A stretch of DNA of 19,552 nucleotides from Pseudomonadota bacterium (GCA_023433835.1 JAEYTW010000086.1:1-19552); one strand, 5' to 3'; shown: positions 1 to 7,539, numbered from the stretch's first letter. The notes: generated by a model not told the origin, from the letters alone. Program-made: numbers and translations.

Positions 1-2
1 GG

Positions 3-1256
3 TCATTCGTAGCGCAGCGCCTCGACCGGATCGAGCCGCGCGGCGCGCCAGGACGGATAGATCGTCGCCAGTACCGACAGCGCCAGCGCCAGGCAGACGA
101 CCAGCGCCACCTCGCCCGCGTCGACCTTGGCCGGCAGCATGGCGAGGAAGCGGATCTCGCCGGCCGGGAACAGGCCGGTGCGCGACAGGTCCAGCAGGAA
201 ATTGCGGATCGCGTCGACATTGGCAGCAAATCCCATGCCCAGCGCCCAGCCGAGCATCGTGCCGATCAGGCCGACCGAAGCGCCCGAGATCAGGAAGACG
301 CGCAGGATCGACCCGCGGCTGGCCCCCATCGTGCGCAGGATGGCGATGTCGCGGGTCTTGTCCTTCACCAGCATGATCATCGACGAGACGATGTTGAACG
401 CCGCGACCACGATGATCAGAGTCAGGATCAGGAACATCACCGTGCGCTCGACCTGCAGCGCGGTGACGATCTGGCGGTTGGCGTGCTGCCAGTCGTCGAC
501 CTGATAGCCCTCGCCCAATGCCGTCTGGAAGGCCGGCCGCAAGGCGGGCGCCCGGGCGCTGTCGGTCAGCATCACTTCGATGCCGGTGGCGGCATCGCCG
601 GTCTGGAACAGGCCTTGCGCCGCCTGGAACGGCAGGAAGGCGTAGTTGGCATCGTATTCGACGCGGCCGACATCGAAGAGGCCGGCGATGCGGAAGCTGA
701 CCGAGCGCGGCGCGGTGCCCAAGCCCACCGCCTTGCCGCGCTGGGGCACGATGAAGGTGATGCTGTCGCCGACGGTCAGGCCGAAACGCGCCGCCATCCG
801 GCTGCCGATCAGCACGGCATCGTCGCCGGCAAAGGCTTCGATCGACCCCGCGACCAGCCGGCGGGCGACCAGCGAATGGTCGAGAAAATCCTTGCGCTGC
901 ACGCCGCGCACCAGCACGCCCGAGGCCACGTTGCGCGCGGTTGCCATGGCCTGGCCCTCGACGACCGGGGTGACGTAGTCGACGTCGGGCATGCCCTTGA
1001 GGCGTTGGGTCAACGCCGGATATTCGGTGATGTCCTTGCCCGCCATCTGCACGACGAGATGACCGTTCAGCCCGAGGATGCGGTTGATCAGATCGGCATG
1101 CAGGCCGTTCATCACGCTCATCACGATGATCAGTGCCGCGACGCCGACCATGATGCCGAGCAGCGAGAACCAGGCGATCACCGAGATGAACCCTTCCGAC
1201 CGCCGCGCCCGCAGGTAGCGGGCGGCGAGGATCCATTCGAACGGCGCGAACGGCAT
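3..1256 (-). CDS. lolE: Second LolC/LolE-type permease of the lipoprotein-releasing ABC transporter
   Basis: Inner-membrane permease of the Lol system, which lifts outer-membrane lipoproteins out of the inner membrane and passes them to LolA. The 417-residue protein has the family layout: one N-terminal helix (about residues 24-50), a large periplasmic MacB-like domain (about 50-270) and a C-terminal FtsX domain with three helices (about 273-297, 319-345, 382-402). The conserved LVKDKTRDIAILRTMGA segment (296-312) is the cytoplasmic coupling stretch that meets LolD. The start MPFAPFEW is chosen because it lies 5 bp after the lolD stop and is identical to the start of the other permease; the frame stays open upstream through lolD but that part is not family-like. 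The Shine-Dalgarno is weak, so translation is probably coupled to lolD. Residues 1-35 and the last 18 are identical to the partner at 1935-3182. The name lolE follows the E. coli order lolC-lolD-lolE; the sequence does not separate LolC from LolE. Confidence 0.9.
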   Translation of the reverse strand: MPFAPFEWILAARYLRARRSEGFISVIAWFSLLGIMVGVAALIIVMSVMNGLHADLINRILGLNGHLVVQMAGKDITEYPALTQRLKGMPDVDYVTPVVEGQAMATARNVASGVLVRGVQRKDFLDHSLVARRLVAGSIEAFAGDDAVLIGSRMAARFGLTVGDSITFIVPQRGKAVGLGTAPRSVSFRIAGLFDVGRVEYDANYAFLPFQAAQGLFQTGDAATGIEVMLTDSARAPALRPAFQTALGEGYQVDDWQHANRQIVTALQVERTVMFLILTLIIVVAAFNIVSSMIMLVKDKTRDIAILRTMGASRGSILRVFLISGASVGLIGTMLGWALGMGFAANVDAIRNFLLDLSRTGLFPAGEIRFLAMLPAKVDAGEVALVVCLALALSVLATIYPSWRAARLDPVEALRYE

Positions 1257-1261
1257 CGGCG

Positions 1262-1942
1262 TCAGCCCGCGACGAGCAGACCGTCGCGCATGACGACGAC
1301 GCGGTCCATGCGGGCGGCAAGCTCGGTGTTGTGCGTGGCGATCAGCGCGCCCACCCGCTCGCCGCGCGCCAGTTGCACCAGCTCGGCGAAGACGATGTCG
1401 GCCGTGGTGCCGTCGAGATTGCCGGTCGGTTCGTCCGCCAGCAGCAGCTTGGGGCCATTGGCGATGGCGCGCGCGATGGCGACGCGCTGCTGCTCGCCGC
1501 CCGACAGCCGGGCCGGGCGATGGCTCAGGCGGTCCTTCAGGCCGAGGCGGGTAAGCAGTTCGGCCGCCCGGGCGTTCGCCTCGCGCCGCGACCGGCCGTT
1601 GATCAGCTGCGGCAGCGCGACGTTCTCGAGCGCGGAGAACTCGGGCAGCAGATGGTGGAACTGGTAGACGAAGCCGAGCTCGGAGCGGCGGATCGCGGTG
1701 CGGTCGCCGTCGCCCAGGCCCGCGCAATCGCGGCCGCCGATGGCGATGCGGCCCGAGGTCGCGGGTTCGAGCAGCCCGGCGATGTGCAGAAGCGTCGACT
1801 TGCCGGCGCCCGACTGGCCCAGCAGCGCCACGACCTCGCCGCGCTCGACGGTCAGGTCGACGCCCTTGAGAACGTCGAGCTGGCGCCCGGCCTGATCGAA
1901 CACGCGCCGCACGCCCTGGAGGCTCAAGGCCGGATCATTCAT
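1262..1942 (-). CDS. lolD: LolD, ATPase of the lipoprotein-releasing transporter
   Basis: Cytoplasmic ATP-binding subunit that powers lipoprotein release with the two flanking permeases. In 226 residues it shows Walker A GQSGAGKST (42-50), the Q-loop region with FVYQFHHLLPEFSALEN (91-107, typical of LolD), the ABC signature LSGGE (146-150), Walker B LLLADEP (166-172) and the switch His in ATHN (His204). Length is normal for LolD (about 225-235). The ATG at 1942 lies 8 bp inside the upstream permease gene and has a clear GGAGG nine bases upstream, within the last codons of that gene. The overlap and the 5-bp gap downstream indicate one operon. Other ABC ATPases of this type (MacB, FtsE) are less likely because the permeases on both sides are Lol-type. 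Confidence 0.95.
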   Translation of the reverse strand: MNDPALSLQGVRRVFDQAGRQLDVLKGVDLTVERGEVVALLGQSGAGKSTLLHIAGLLEPATSGRIAIGGRDCAGLGDGDRTAIRRSELGFVYQFHHLLPEFSALENVALPQLINGRSRREANARAAELLTRLGLKDRLSHRPARLSGGEQQRVAIARAIANGPKLLLADEPTGNLDGTTADIVFAELVQLARGERVGALIATHNTELAARMDRVVVMRDGLLVAG

Positions 1943-3182
1943 AACGCAGCGCCTCCACCGGATCGAGCCGTGCCGCCCGCCAGGACGGATAGAACGTCGC
2001 CACCACCGTGAGGGCGAGCGACAGGCAGACCACCAGCACCACCTCGGTCATCTCGACCTTGGCCGGCAGGCGGGACAGGAAATAGACCTCGGCCGAGAAC
2101 AGCTCGGTGCCGGTCAGCCGCTGCAGGAATTGCCGGATCGCCTCGATATTGGCGGCAAAGCCCAGGCCGAGCAGCCAGCCGAGCGTGGTGCCCAAGACGC
2201 CGATCGAGGTGCCGGCGATGAAGAACACCCGCAGCACCGCGCCCGACGTCGCGCCCATCGTGCGCAGGATGGCGATGTCGCGCGTCTTGTCCTTCACCAG
2301 CATGATCATCGACGAGATGATGTTGAAGGCCGCGACCAGGATGATCAGCGTCAGGATCAGGAACATGACGTTGCGCTCGACCTGCAGCGCGTTGAAGAAC
2401 TGCTGGTTGGCCTGCTGCCAGTCGTAGACGCGGAAGCCATCCCCCAAGCTCACCTGGATGGCGCGGGCCGCGCGCGGCGCCTGGTCGCCGTCACCCAGCA
2501 TCACCTCGATCGACGAGGCCGCATTGCCGGTGCGGAAGAACAGCTGCGCGCCGGCGATCGGCATGAAGGCGAAACTCGAATCATATTCGAACATGCCGAC
2601 GTCGAAGAGGCCGACGATGCGATAGGTCTTGGAGCGCGGCACCGAACCGAAGGCGGTCGCGGTCGACTGCGGCGACACGAAGGTGATGCCGTCGCCGAGC
2701 TTGAGGCCGAATTTCTGCGCCATGCGCTGGCCGATCATCACCGTGTCGTCGCCGGTCAGCTGGTCGACCGATCCGGCGACGAGCTTCCGGGCGACCAGCG
2801 AATGGGCGGCGAAATCCCGGGGCTCGATGCCGCGGACCAGCGCGCCCGCGGCGTTGCCGCCGGCGGTCGCCATCACCTGTCCCTCGACCACCGGGGTGAC
2901 ATAGGCGACGCCCGGCATCGCGGCGAGGATGTTGCCGACCCGGGGGTAGTCGTCGATGTTCTTGCCCACCGCCTGCACCATCAGATGGCCGTTGAGGCCG
3001 AGGATGCGGCTGAGCAGTTCGATGCGGAAGCCGTTCATCACGCTCATCACGATGATCAGCGTCGCCACGCCCAGCGTGATGCCGAGCAGCGAGAACCAGG
3101 CGATGACCGAGATGAAACCTTCGGACCGGCGCGCCCGCAGATAGCGGGCGGCCAGGATCCACTCGAAGGGGGCGAAGGGCAT
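1935..3182 (-). CDS. lolC: First LolC/LolE-type permease of the lipoprotein-releasing transporter
   Basis: Inner-membrane permease subunit, 415 residues, with the same architecture as its partner: N-terminal helix, periplasmic domain of about 220 residues, then an FtsX domain with three helices. Membrane-proximal parts (residues 1-35, the VKDKTRDIAILRTMGA segment and the last 18 residues) match the partner at 3-1256 almost residue for residue, while the periplasmic domains differ much more. That pattern fits two subunits sharing one ATPase but handling substrate or LolA differently, as LolC and LolE do in E. coli. The start at 3182 is chosen because it gives the shared MPFAPFEW terminus; upstream sequence in frame overlaps the preceding gene. 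The ribosome site is weak and the preceding gene ends 11 bp upstream, so translation may be coupled. In many alphaproteobacteria a single LolC/E permease sits here. Confidence 0.92.
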   Translation of the reverse strand: MPFAPFEWILAARYLRARRSEGFISVIAWFSLLGITLGVATLIIVMSVMNGFRIELLSRILGLNGHLMVQAVGKNIDDYPRVGNILAAMPGVAYVTPVVEGQVMATAGGNAAGALVRGIEPRDFAAHSLVARKLVAGSVDQLTGDDTVMIGQRMAQKFGLKLGDGITFVSPQSTATAFGSVPRSKTYRIVGLFDVGMFEYDSSFAFMPIAGAQLFFRTGNAASSIEVMLGDGDQAPRAARAIQVSLGDGFRVYDWQQANQQFFNALQVERNVMFLILTLIILVAAFNIISSMIMLVKDKTRDIAILRTMGATSGAVLRVFFIAGTSIGVLGTTLGWLLGLGFAANIEAIRQFLQRLTGTELFSAEVYFLSRLPAKVEMTEVVLVVCLSLALTVVATFYPSWRAARLDPVEALRYE

Positions 3183-3193
3183 AAGGAAGACCG

Positions 3194-3871
3194 TTAAGCG
3201 GGCGTGCGAGCCTTCAACGCGGCAACGACGGGATCGTTCAATTGTTTCAGCACCGGGCGCAATTTGGCCAGCACCGATTCCGGCGCCTTGGACGGCGCGC
3301 CGGCATCGAACGGCGGCTGGGGGTCGTATTCGATGCCGAGCTGGGCGGCCATCGCCGCCTCGTCGCCCTGCAGCTTGGCCAGCAGGCCCAGCGCCATGTC
3401 GATGCCCGACGAGACGCCGGCCGCGGTGACCAGCCGGTCGGTATCGTGGAAGACCACGCGCTGCTCGACGTAGGTCGCGCCCAACGCCTCCAGGATCGCG
3501 GCCGCGCCCCAATGGGTGGTGGCCTGCTTGCCGGTCAGCAGGCCGGCCTTGCCGAGCAGCAGCGAGCCGGTGCAGATCGAGGCGGTCCAGGTCGTGGTCG
3601 GGTGGATCGCCTTGATCCAGTCGATCACCTCGGCATCGTCGATCAGCCCGCGGGTGCCGGGGCCGCCCGGCACCAGCAGGATGTCGGCGCGGTCGATCTC
3701 GCCCAGTGCCTTCTCGGCGACCAGCCCCAGCGCTGCCTGACGGTCGCGCACCGGCCCTGCCGTCTTGGCGACGGTGATCGCCTCGACGCCGGGCAGATGG
3801 GTCAGGACCTGCAGCGGCCCGACGATGTCGAGCGCGGTGATACCGTCGAACAGGAGCGAGACCAGCCGCAT
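3194..3871 (-). CDS. DJ-1/PfpI family protein (isonitrile-hydratase-like)
   Basis: A 225-residue protein of the DJ-1/ThiJ/PfpI superfamily (class I glutamine-amidotransferase-like fold). The nucleophile is Cys100 in ASICTGSLLLGKAGLL, preceded by the VPGGPGTRGL loop (67-76) and followed by ATTHW (117-121). An Asp at position 15 (ALDIVGP) corresponds to the acidic partner of the Cys in isonitrile hydratase (InhA), and the length (InhA is about 228) also fits that subgroup. Substrate is unknown: the same fold includes isonitrile hydratases, glyoxalase III/deglycase-like enzymes and domains of AraC-type regulators; no HTH domain is present here. It lies between proS and lolC, 5 bp after proS and 11 bp before lolC, so it is cotranscribed with translation and lipoprotein genes without an obvious pathway link. 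The start MRLVSLLFDG follows a G-rich ribosome site. Confidence 0.85.
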   Translation of the reverse strand: MRLVSLLFDGITALDIVGPLQVLTHLPGVEAITVAKTAGPVRDRQAALGLVAEKALGEIDRADILLVPGGPGTRGLIDDAEVIDWIKAIHPTTTWTASICTGSLLLGKAGLLTGKQATTHWGAAAILEALGATYVEQRVVFHDTDRLVTAAGVSSGIDMALGLLAKLQGDEAAMAAQLGIEYDPQPPFDAGAPSKAPESVLAKLRPVLKQLNDPVVAALKARTPA

Positions 3872-3876
3872 GCCGA

Positions 3877-5196
3877 TCAGCCCCCCGTGACCTTGGCGAG
3901 CACCGCCTCGGGCGACAGCTCGATGTTCTCGCCCGTCGCCCGGCGCTTCAGCTCGACCATGCCCGACTTCAGGCCGCGCGGGCCGACCTTGATCTGCCAG
4001 GGAATGCCGATCAGGTCCATCGTGGCGAACTTGGCGCCGGCCCGCTCCTCGGTATCGTCGTAGAGCACGTCGACGCCGGCGGCCTTCAGCCTGGCGTAGA
4101 GATCCTCGCAGGCCGCGTCGCACGCCGCGTCGCCGGCCTTCAGGTTGATCAGCGCGACGCCGAACGGCGCCACCGCGTCCGGCCAGATGATGCCGGCATC
4201 GTCGTGGCTCGCCTCGATGATGGCACCCACCAGGCGCGAGACGCCGATGCCGTAGGAACCCATGTGCACCGTCACCGGCTGGCCGTCGGGGCCCGCCACG
4301 GCGGCGTTCATCGGCTTCGAATACTTGGTGCCGAAATAAAAGATATGGCCGACCTCGATGCCGCGGGCCGCCACCTGGCGCTCGCCCGGCAGGGCGTTGA
4401 AGCGGGCCTCGTCGTGCTTCTCCTCGGTCGCGGCATAGGGCGCGGTCCAGGAATTGACCAGCGGCTGCAGGTCACCGTCCATGTCCGGCGCCTCGGCCAG
4501 CGGGTCGCGCTCGACCAGCGCCTTGTCGCAGAACACCGCGGACTCGCCGGTCTCGGCCAGCACGATGAATTCATGGCTGAGGTCGCCGCCGATAGGGCCG
4601 GTATCGGCCTGCATCGGGATCGCCTTGAGGCCCAGCCGCGCGTAGGTGCGCAGATAGGCGATGAACATCTTGTTGTAGGCGCGGCGGGCGCCGGCCTCGT
4701 CCAGGTCGAACGAGTAGGCATCCTTCATCAGGAATTCGCGGCCGCGCATCACGCCGAAGCGGGGGCGCACCTCGTCGCGGAATTTCCACTGGATATGATA
4801 GAGCAGCTTGGGCAGCTCACGATAGCTCTTGGCCGATTCCCGGAAGATCTCGGTGATCAGCTCCTCGTTCGTGGGCCCGTAGAGCATCTCGCGCTCATGC
4901 CGGTCGGTGATGCGCAGCATCTCCTTGCCGTAATCGTCGTACCGGCCGGACTGGCGCCACAGGTCGGCCGACTGGATCGTCGGCATCAGCACTTCCTGGC
5001 AGCCCGCCGCATCCTGCTCCTCGCGGACGATCTGCTCGATCTTCTTCAGGACCTTGAAACCCAGCGGCAGCCACGAATAGATCCCCGCCGACGCCTGGCG
5101 GATCATGCCGGCACGCAGCATCAGCCGATGGCTGACGATCTGGGCCTCGCTCGGATTCTCCTTGAGCACGGGCAGGAAGAAGGCGGACATTCGCAT
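3877..5196 (-). CDS. proS: Prolyl-tRNA synthetase, short alphaproteobacterial form without editing domain
   Basis: Class II aminoacyl-tRNA synthetase that charges tRNA-Pro with proline in the cytoplasm. Motif 1 is QASAGIYSWLPLG (35-47), motif 2 includes RDEVRPRFGVMRGREFLMKD (140-159), and motif 3 contains GSYGIGVSRL (313-322); the C-terminal anticodon-binding domain follows. At 439 residues it lacks the roughly 180-residue INS editing domain that bacterial ProS of about 570 residues carries between motifs 2 and 3, leaving only a short linker (about 223-283). This is the usual form in alphaproteobacteria. The ATG at 5196 is chosen over an in-frame GTG at 5217 because the family begins with MR-S-FFLP and a GGAGAG lies upstream of it. 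It heads the operon proS-pfpI-lolC-lolD-lolE; a candidate promoter lies at 5230-5258. Confidence 0.96.
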   Translation of the reverse strand: MRMSAFFLPVLKENPSEAQIVSHRLMLRAGMIRQASAGIYSWLPLGFKVLKKIEQIVREEQDAAGCQEVLMPTIQSADLWRQSGRYDDYGKEMLRITDRHEREMLYGPTNEELITEIFRESAKSYRELPKLLYHIQWKFRDEVRPRFGVMRGREFLMKDAYSFDLDEAGARRAYNKMFIAYLRTYARLGLKAIPMQADTGPIGGDLSHEFIVLAETGESAVFCDKALVERDPLAEAPDMDGDLQPLVNSWTAPYAATEEKHDEARFNALPGERQVAARGIEVGHIFYFGTKYSKPMNAAVAGPDGQPVTVHMGSYGIGVSRLVGAIIEASHDDAGIIWPDAVAPFGVALINLKAGDAACDAACEDLYARLKAAGVDVLYDDTEERAGAKFATMDLIGIPWQIKVGPRGLKSGMVELKRRATGENIELSPEAVLAKVTGG

Positions 5197-5229
5197 GGGG
5201 ACGGGCTCTCCAGTCACAGAATCGCGCTA

Positions 5230-5258
5230 GTTCTAGCCGCTATTTGAGGTCCGGTCAC
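5230..5258 (-). promoter_or_regulatory. Candidate proS promoter with a CTAG dyad over the -10
   Basis: On the minus strand GTGACC (5258-5253) and TAGAAC (5235-5230) are separated by 17 bp, each matching four of six consensus bases, and lie about 35 bp ahead of the proS start. The -10 lies inside an inverted repeat GCTAG-N2-CTAGC (5226-5237). The position in the only gap before proS supports a promoter; the exact boxes are a guess by eye. Confidence 0.35.
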
Positions 5259-5266
5259 GCCCCGCG

Positions 5267-5710
5267 TCAGCGGCGGCGCAAGCTGGCGCAGGCCGCCGCC
5301 AGGGCCTGGCCATCGTCCGGTTCGAGCGGCCGGCCGTTCAGCTTCAGCTTGCCGGAGGCGAGATCGAGCGTGACGGCGCCGGCATAGATGTCGGAATCCG
5401 CGACCCCGGCCGGCGCCTGGGGCGCGTAGCGGCGCAGCGGCACGGTCAGCGGGATCACGATCTGGTCGGGCAGCACGCCTTCGTAGCCGTTGGGCAGGTC
5501 GGCCGGCGCGACCGGGCGGCCGCGCACGTCGACGCCGGGCTTGTAGGCGACATCGGGCGCGGGCCGGTAGACCGTGCCGATGCGTTCGCAGTCGCCGCGG
5601 TTCAGCATGATCACCGGGCCGGAGGGCCGGGCTTGCGGCCGCGGCGGTTCGGCGCCGGCCGCGGGGCCGGCCAGGGCCAGCATCACCGCCACGGCCGGCG
5701 CGATCCTCAC
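5267..5710 (-). CDS. Small exported protein of unknown function coupled to the M24 hydrolase
   Basis: I do not recognise the family. With the GTG start at 5710, which shares the four bases GTGA with the stop of the upstream M24 gene, the product is 147 residues. It opens with a clear signal peptide: Arg2, a hydrophobic run (3-17) and an AGA-EPP-like cleavage site near residue 20. The mature part is about 127 residues, rich in Pro and Arg, without membrane segments, and has two cysteines (41 and 141) that could form a disulphide in the periplasm. The C-terminal half (GAVTLDLASGKLKLNGRPL, 111-129) looks like beta strands. A longer reading from 5788 would bury the signal peptide and overlap the M24 gene by 80 bp, so I prefer the GTG. 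The overlap suggests translation coupled to the M24 gene. Confidence 0.7.
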   Translation of the reverse strand: MRIAPAVAVMLALAGPAAGAEPPRPQARPSGPVIMLNRGDCERIGTVYRPAPDVAYKPGVDVRGRPVAPADLPNGYEGVLPDQIVIPLTVPLRRYAPQAPAGVADSDIYAGAVTLDLASGKLKLNGRPLEPDDGQALAAACASLRRR

Positions 5711-6858
5711 CGCGTCACCAGCTCGAGGCCGCGGGCCGACAGCAACTCGGGCCCGTTCTGCCCGACCCGCACGGTCTGGCCCGGGCACATCGCCATGCCG
5801 GTCTCCGAATCCATCAGGATCATGTGCAGGAAGAAAACCATGTCGGGTTCCGCGATCACCGGATTGCCGGCATAGAACATCGGCCAGTCCATCCAGTTCG
5901 GCGCGTAGGTGGTGCCGAGCGAATAGCCGCAGGCATTGAGGCGATGGGCCTGCATGCCCGCCTTGTCGCAGACCGCGGCATAGGCGTCGAAGACCCGGCC
6001 GATCGGCTCGCCCGGGCGCAACGCCCCGAGGCAGGCCTCCATCGCCTCCAGCGCCACGGCATGCATGCGGCGCTGCTGATCATTGGCGCCGCCGACCGGG
6101 ATCGTGCGCATCAGGCAGGCGTGGTAATGGCGATAGACACCGGCGAACTCCAGCGTGATCTGGTCCTGGGCATCGAGGTGCCGGCGGCCGGAGAAATAGC
6201 GGCAGAGCAAGGCGTCGCGGCCCGATCCGATGATGAATTCATTGGCCGGATCGTCGCCGCCACCGCGATAGATCGCGCCATGCATGGCAGCGAGGATGTC
6301 GCCCTCGAAGGCACCGGGCGCGATGGTCTGGTGGGCGGCATCGAGCGCCAGGTCGGCCAGGTCGGCCGCGCGCCGGACATAAGCCAGCTCGGCCGCGCTT
6401 TTCACCAGCCGCTGGCGATCGATCAGGCCGGTGACATCCTGAAGCGTGCAAAAGCCGTCGAGCGTCGCCTCGAGCCGCTTGCCCAGCGCGTGGTTGAGGC
6501 CGTAGGCGCCGAACTCGGCGCCGAGCCGCCTGCCCTGCAGGCCGAATTCGGCCAGCATTTCCTTGAGATCCGCCGCCGGGTTCGCGCCGTCGCGGTCGAC
6601 CCAGATGCGCACGTCGGCAATATCGGAGGTATGCCGGGCCTGGCGCAGGTCGGCCGAGCGGGTGAGCAGCGCCCGGCGGCCGTCCGCGGTCAGCACCAGG
6701 CATTGGAAATAGACGTAGCCGAAGGTGTCGTAGCCGGTCAGGTAATACATGCTCTCCTGCTTGAAGAGCAGCAGGGCGTCGAGGCCCTTCTCCTGCATCG
6801 CGGCGATGGCCCGGGCACGGCGGCCGGCCAGTTCGTCTGGTGTGAAATGGATGGCCAT
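5707..6858 (-). CDS. M24 (creatinase/prolidase-fold) hydrolase lacking the metal ligands
   Basis: A 383-residue protein with the two-domain M24B layout: an N-terminal creatinase domain (about 5-145, with MYYLTGYDTFGYVYFQ at 37-52) and a C-terminal pita-bread domain (about 150-380). Canonical aminopeptidases of this fold bind two metals through Asp, Asp, His, Glu, Glu. By alignment those positions here are Glu237, Cys248, Tyr312, His345 and Gly360, so metal-dependent peptidase activity is unlikely. Metal-free members of the fold include creatinase and ectoine hydrolase (DoeA/EutD), and the N-terminal pattern resembles the latter; no ectoine or creatine genes are nearby, so the substrate is open. 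The ATG at 6858 has a strong GGAGGA (6867-6862) ahead of it; an upstream in-frame start at 6894 lacks one. It probably forms a two-gene unit with the overlapping small exported protein, divergent from the PAP2 gene. Confidence 0.85.
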   Translation of the reverse strand: MAIHFTPDELAGRRARAIAAMQEKGLDALLLFKQESMYYLTGYDTFGYVYFQCLVLTADGRRALLTRSADLRQARHTSDIADVRIWVDRDGANPAADLKEMLAEFGLQGRRLGAEFGAYGLNHALGKRLEATLDGFCTLQDVTGLIDRQRLVKSAAELAYVRRAADLADLALDAAHQTIAPGAFEGDILAAMHGAIYRGGGDDPANEFIIGSGRDALLCRYFSGRRHLDAQDQITLEFAGVYRHYHACLMRTIPVGGANDQQRRMHAVALEAMEACLGALRPGEPIGRVFDAYAAVCDKAGMQAHRLNACGYSLGTTYAPNWMDWPMFYAGNPVIAEPDMVFFLHMILMDSETGMAMCPGQTVRVGQNGPELLSARGLELVTR

Positions 6859-6873
6859 GATTCCTCCAACCTC

Positions 6874-6889
6874 AGCGTCGGCAGACGCT
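6874..6889. promoter_or_regulatory. Inverted repeat in the leader of the M24 gene
   Basis: AGCGTC and GACGCT are perfect inverted arms around GGCA, lying just upstream of the GGAGGA ribosome site of the M24 gene. It could be an operator in the divergent region (6859-6972) or a leader hairpin; nothing in the sequence decides between them. Confidence 0.35.
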
Positions 6890-6972
6890 AGCATTCCGGT
6901 TGAGGGTTCGTTAAGCCGACTCGCGCATGCTCAGGCGCGGGCGGGCGTACGGAATTGGGGGGAACCCAGCGC

Positions 6973-7539
6973 GTGGAATCGACGATCGGACTGAACCAGC
7001 AGATTTTCCTTCTGATCAATGCCAAGCCGTTCGCCGGCCCGCCGCTGGTCGAGATCGCCACCTGGCTGTCGGCCTGGGTCGTCATCGTGCCGATCTGCGC
7101 CGTCTCGTTGATCCTGCTGGCCGTGGCGCAGCGGCGCCTGTCCCCTGCCCTATGGCTGCTGGCTGCCGTTCTGATCGCGGTCGGCACCGTCATGCTGTTG
7201 AACGAATTGTGGCCGCAGACCCGGCCCTTCGTCGATGGCGTCGGCACGCAACTGGCGCCCCACAGCGCCGATCCCTCCTTCCCGAGCCATCATGCCAGCG
7301 TCACCTTCACGATGGCGCTCGGCATTCTGTTCCGGCCGGGGATCCGAGTCCTCGGCATCCTGCTGCTGTTTTGGGCAGTCGCGGTCAGCTGGGCGCGGGT
7401 CTATCTCGGCGTCCATTGGCCGCTCGATATCCTTGGCGGCTTCTGCATCGCGCTGATTTTGGCGGGCCTGTCGATGCTGTTCGGATCGGCCGAAGCCCCG
7501 CGGCGCAAGGGCCGCTACTCCACCGGCCGATTCAACTGA
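6973..7539 (+). CDS. PAP2-family membrane phosphatase, undecaprenyl-diphosphatase-like
   Basis: Integral membrane phosphatase of the PAP2/acid phosphatase superfamily, 188 residues with about five to six helices. The three active-site motifs are visible: a degenerate KX6RP motif in NELWPQTRP (77-85), PSFPSHH (101-107) and ARVYLGVHWPLD (141-152) with His148 and Asp152. The first motif has Asn77 where classical members have Lys, while Arg84-Pro85 are kept. Size and motifs are close to BcrC/YbjG-type enzymes, which dephosphorylate undecaprenyl diphosphate or other lipid phosphates on the periplasmic side, but the lipid substrate cannot be read from sequence. The GTG at 6973 is preferred to a TTG at 6955 because GGGGGGA (6957-6963) is well spaced before it. 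It is one of only two plus-strand transcription units. No rho-independent terminator follows directly; the next one on this strand is at 7842. Confidence 0.85.
   Translation: MESTIGLNQQIFLLINAKPFAGPPLVEIATWLSAWVVIVPICAVSLILLAVAQRRLSPALWLLAAVLIAVGTVMLLNELWPQTRPFVDGVGTQLAPHSADPSFPSHHASVTFTMALGILFRPGIRVLGILLLFWAVAVSWARVYLGVHWPLDILGGFCIALILAGLSMLFGSAEAPRRKGRYSTGRFN

Noticed and set aside
3877..5196. proS as truncated or damaged
   Set aside because: The absence of the editing insertion is normal for alphaproteobacterial ProS, and all three class II motifs and the C-terminal domain are intact.
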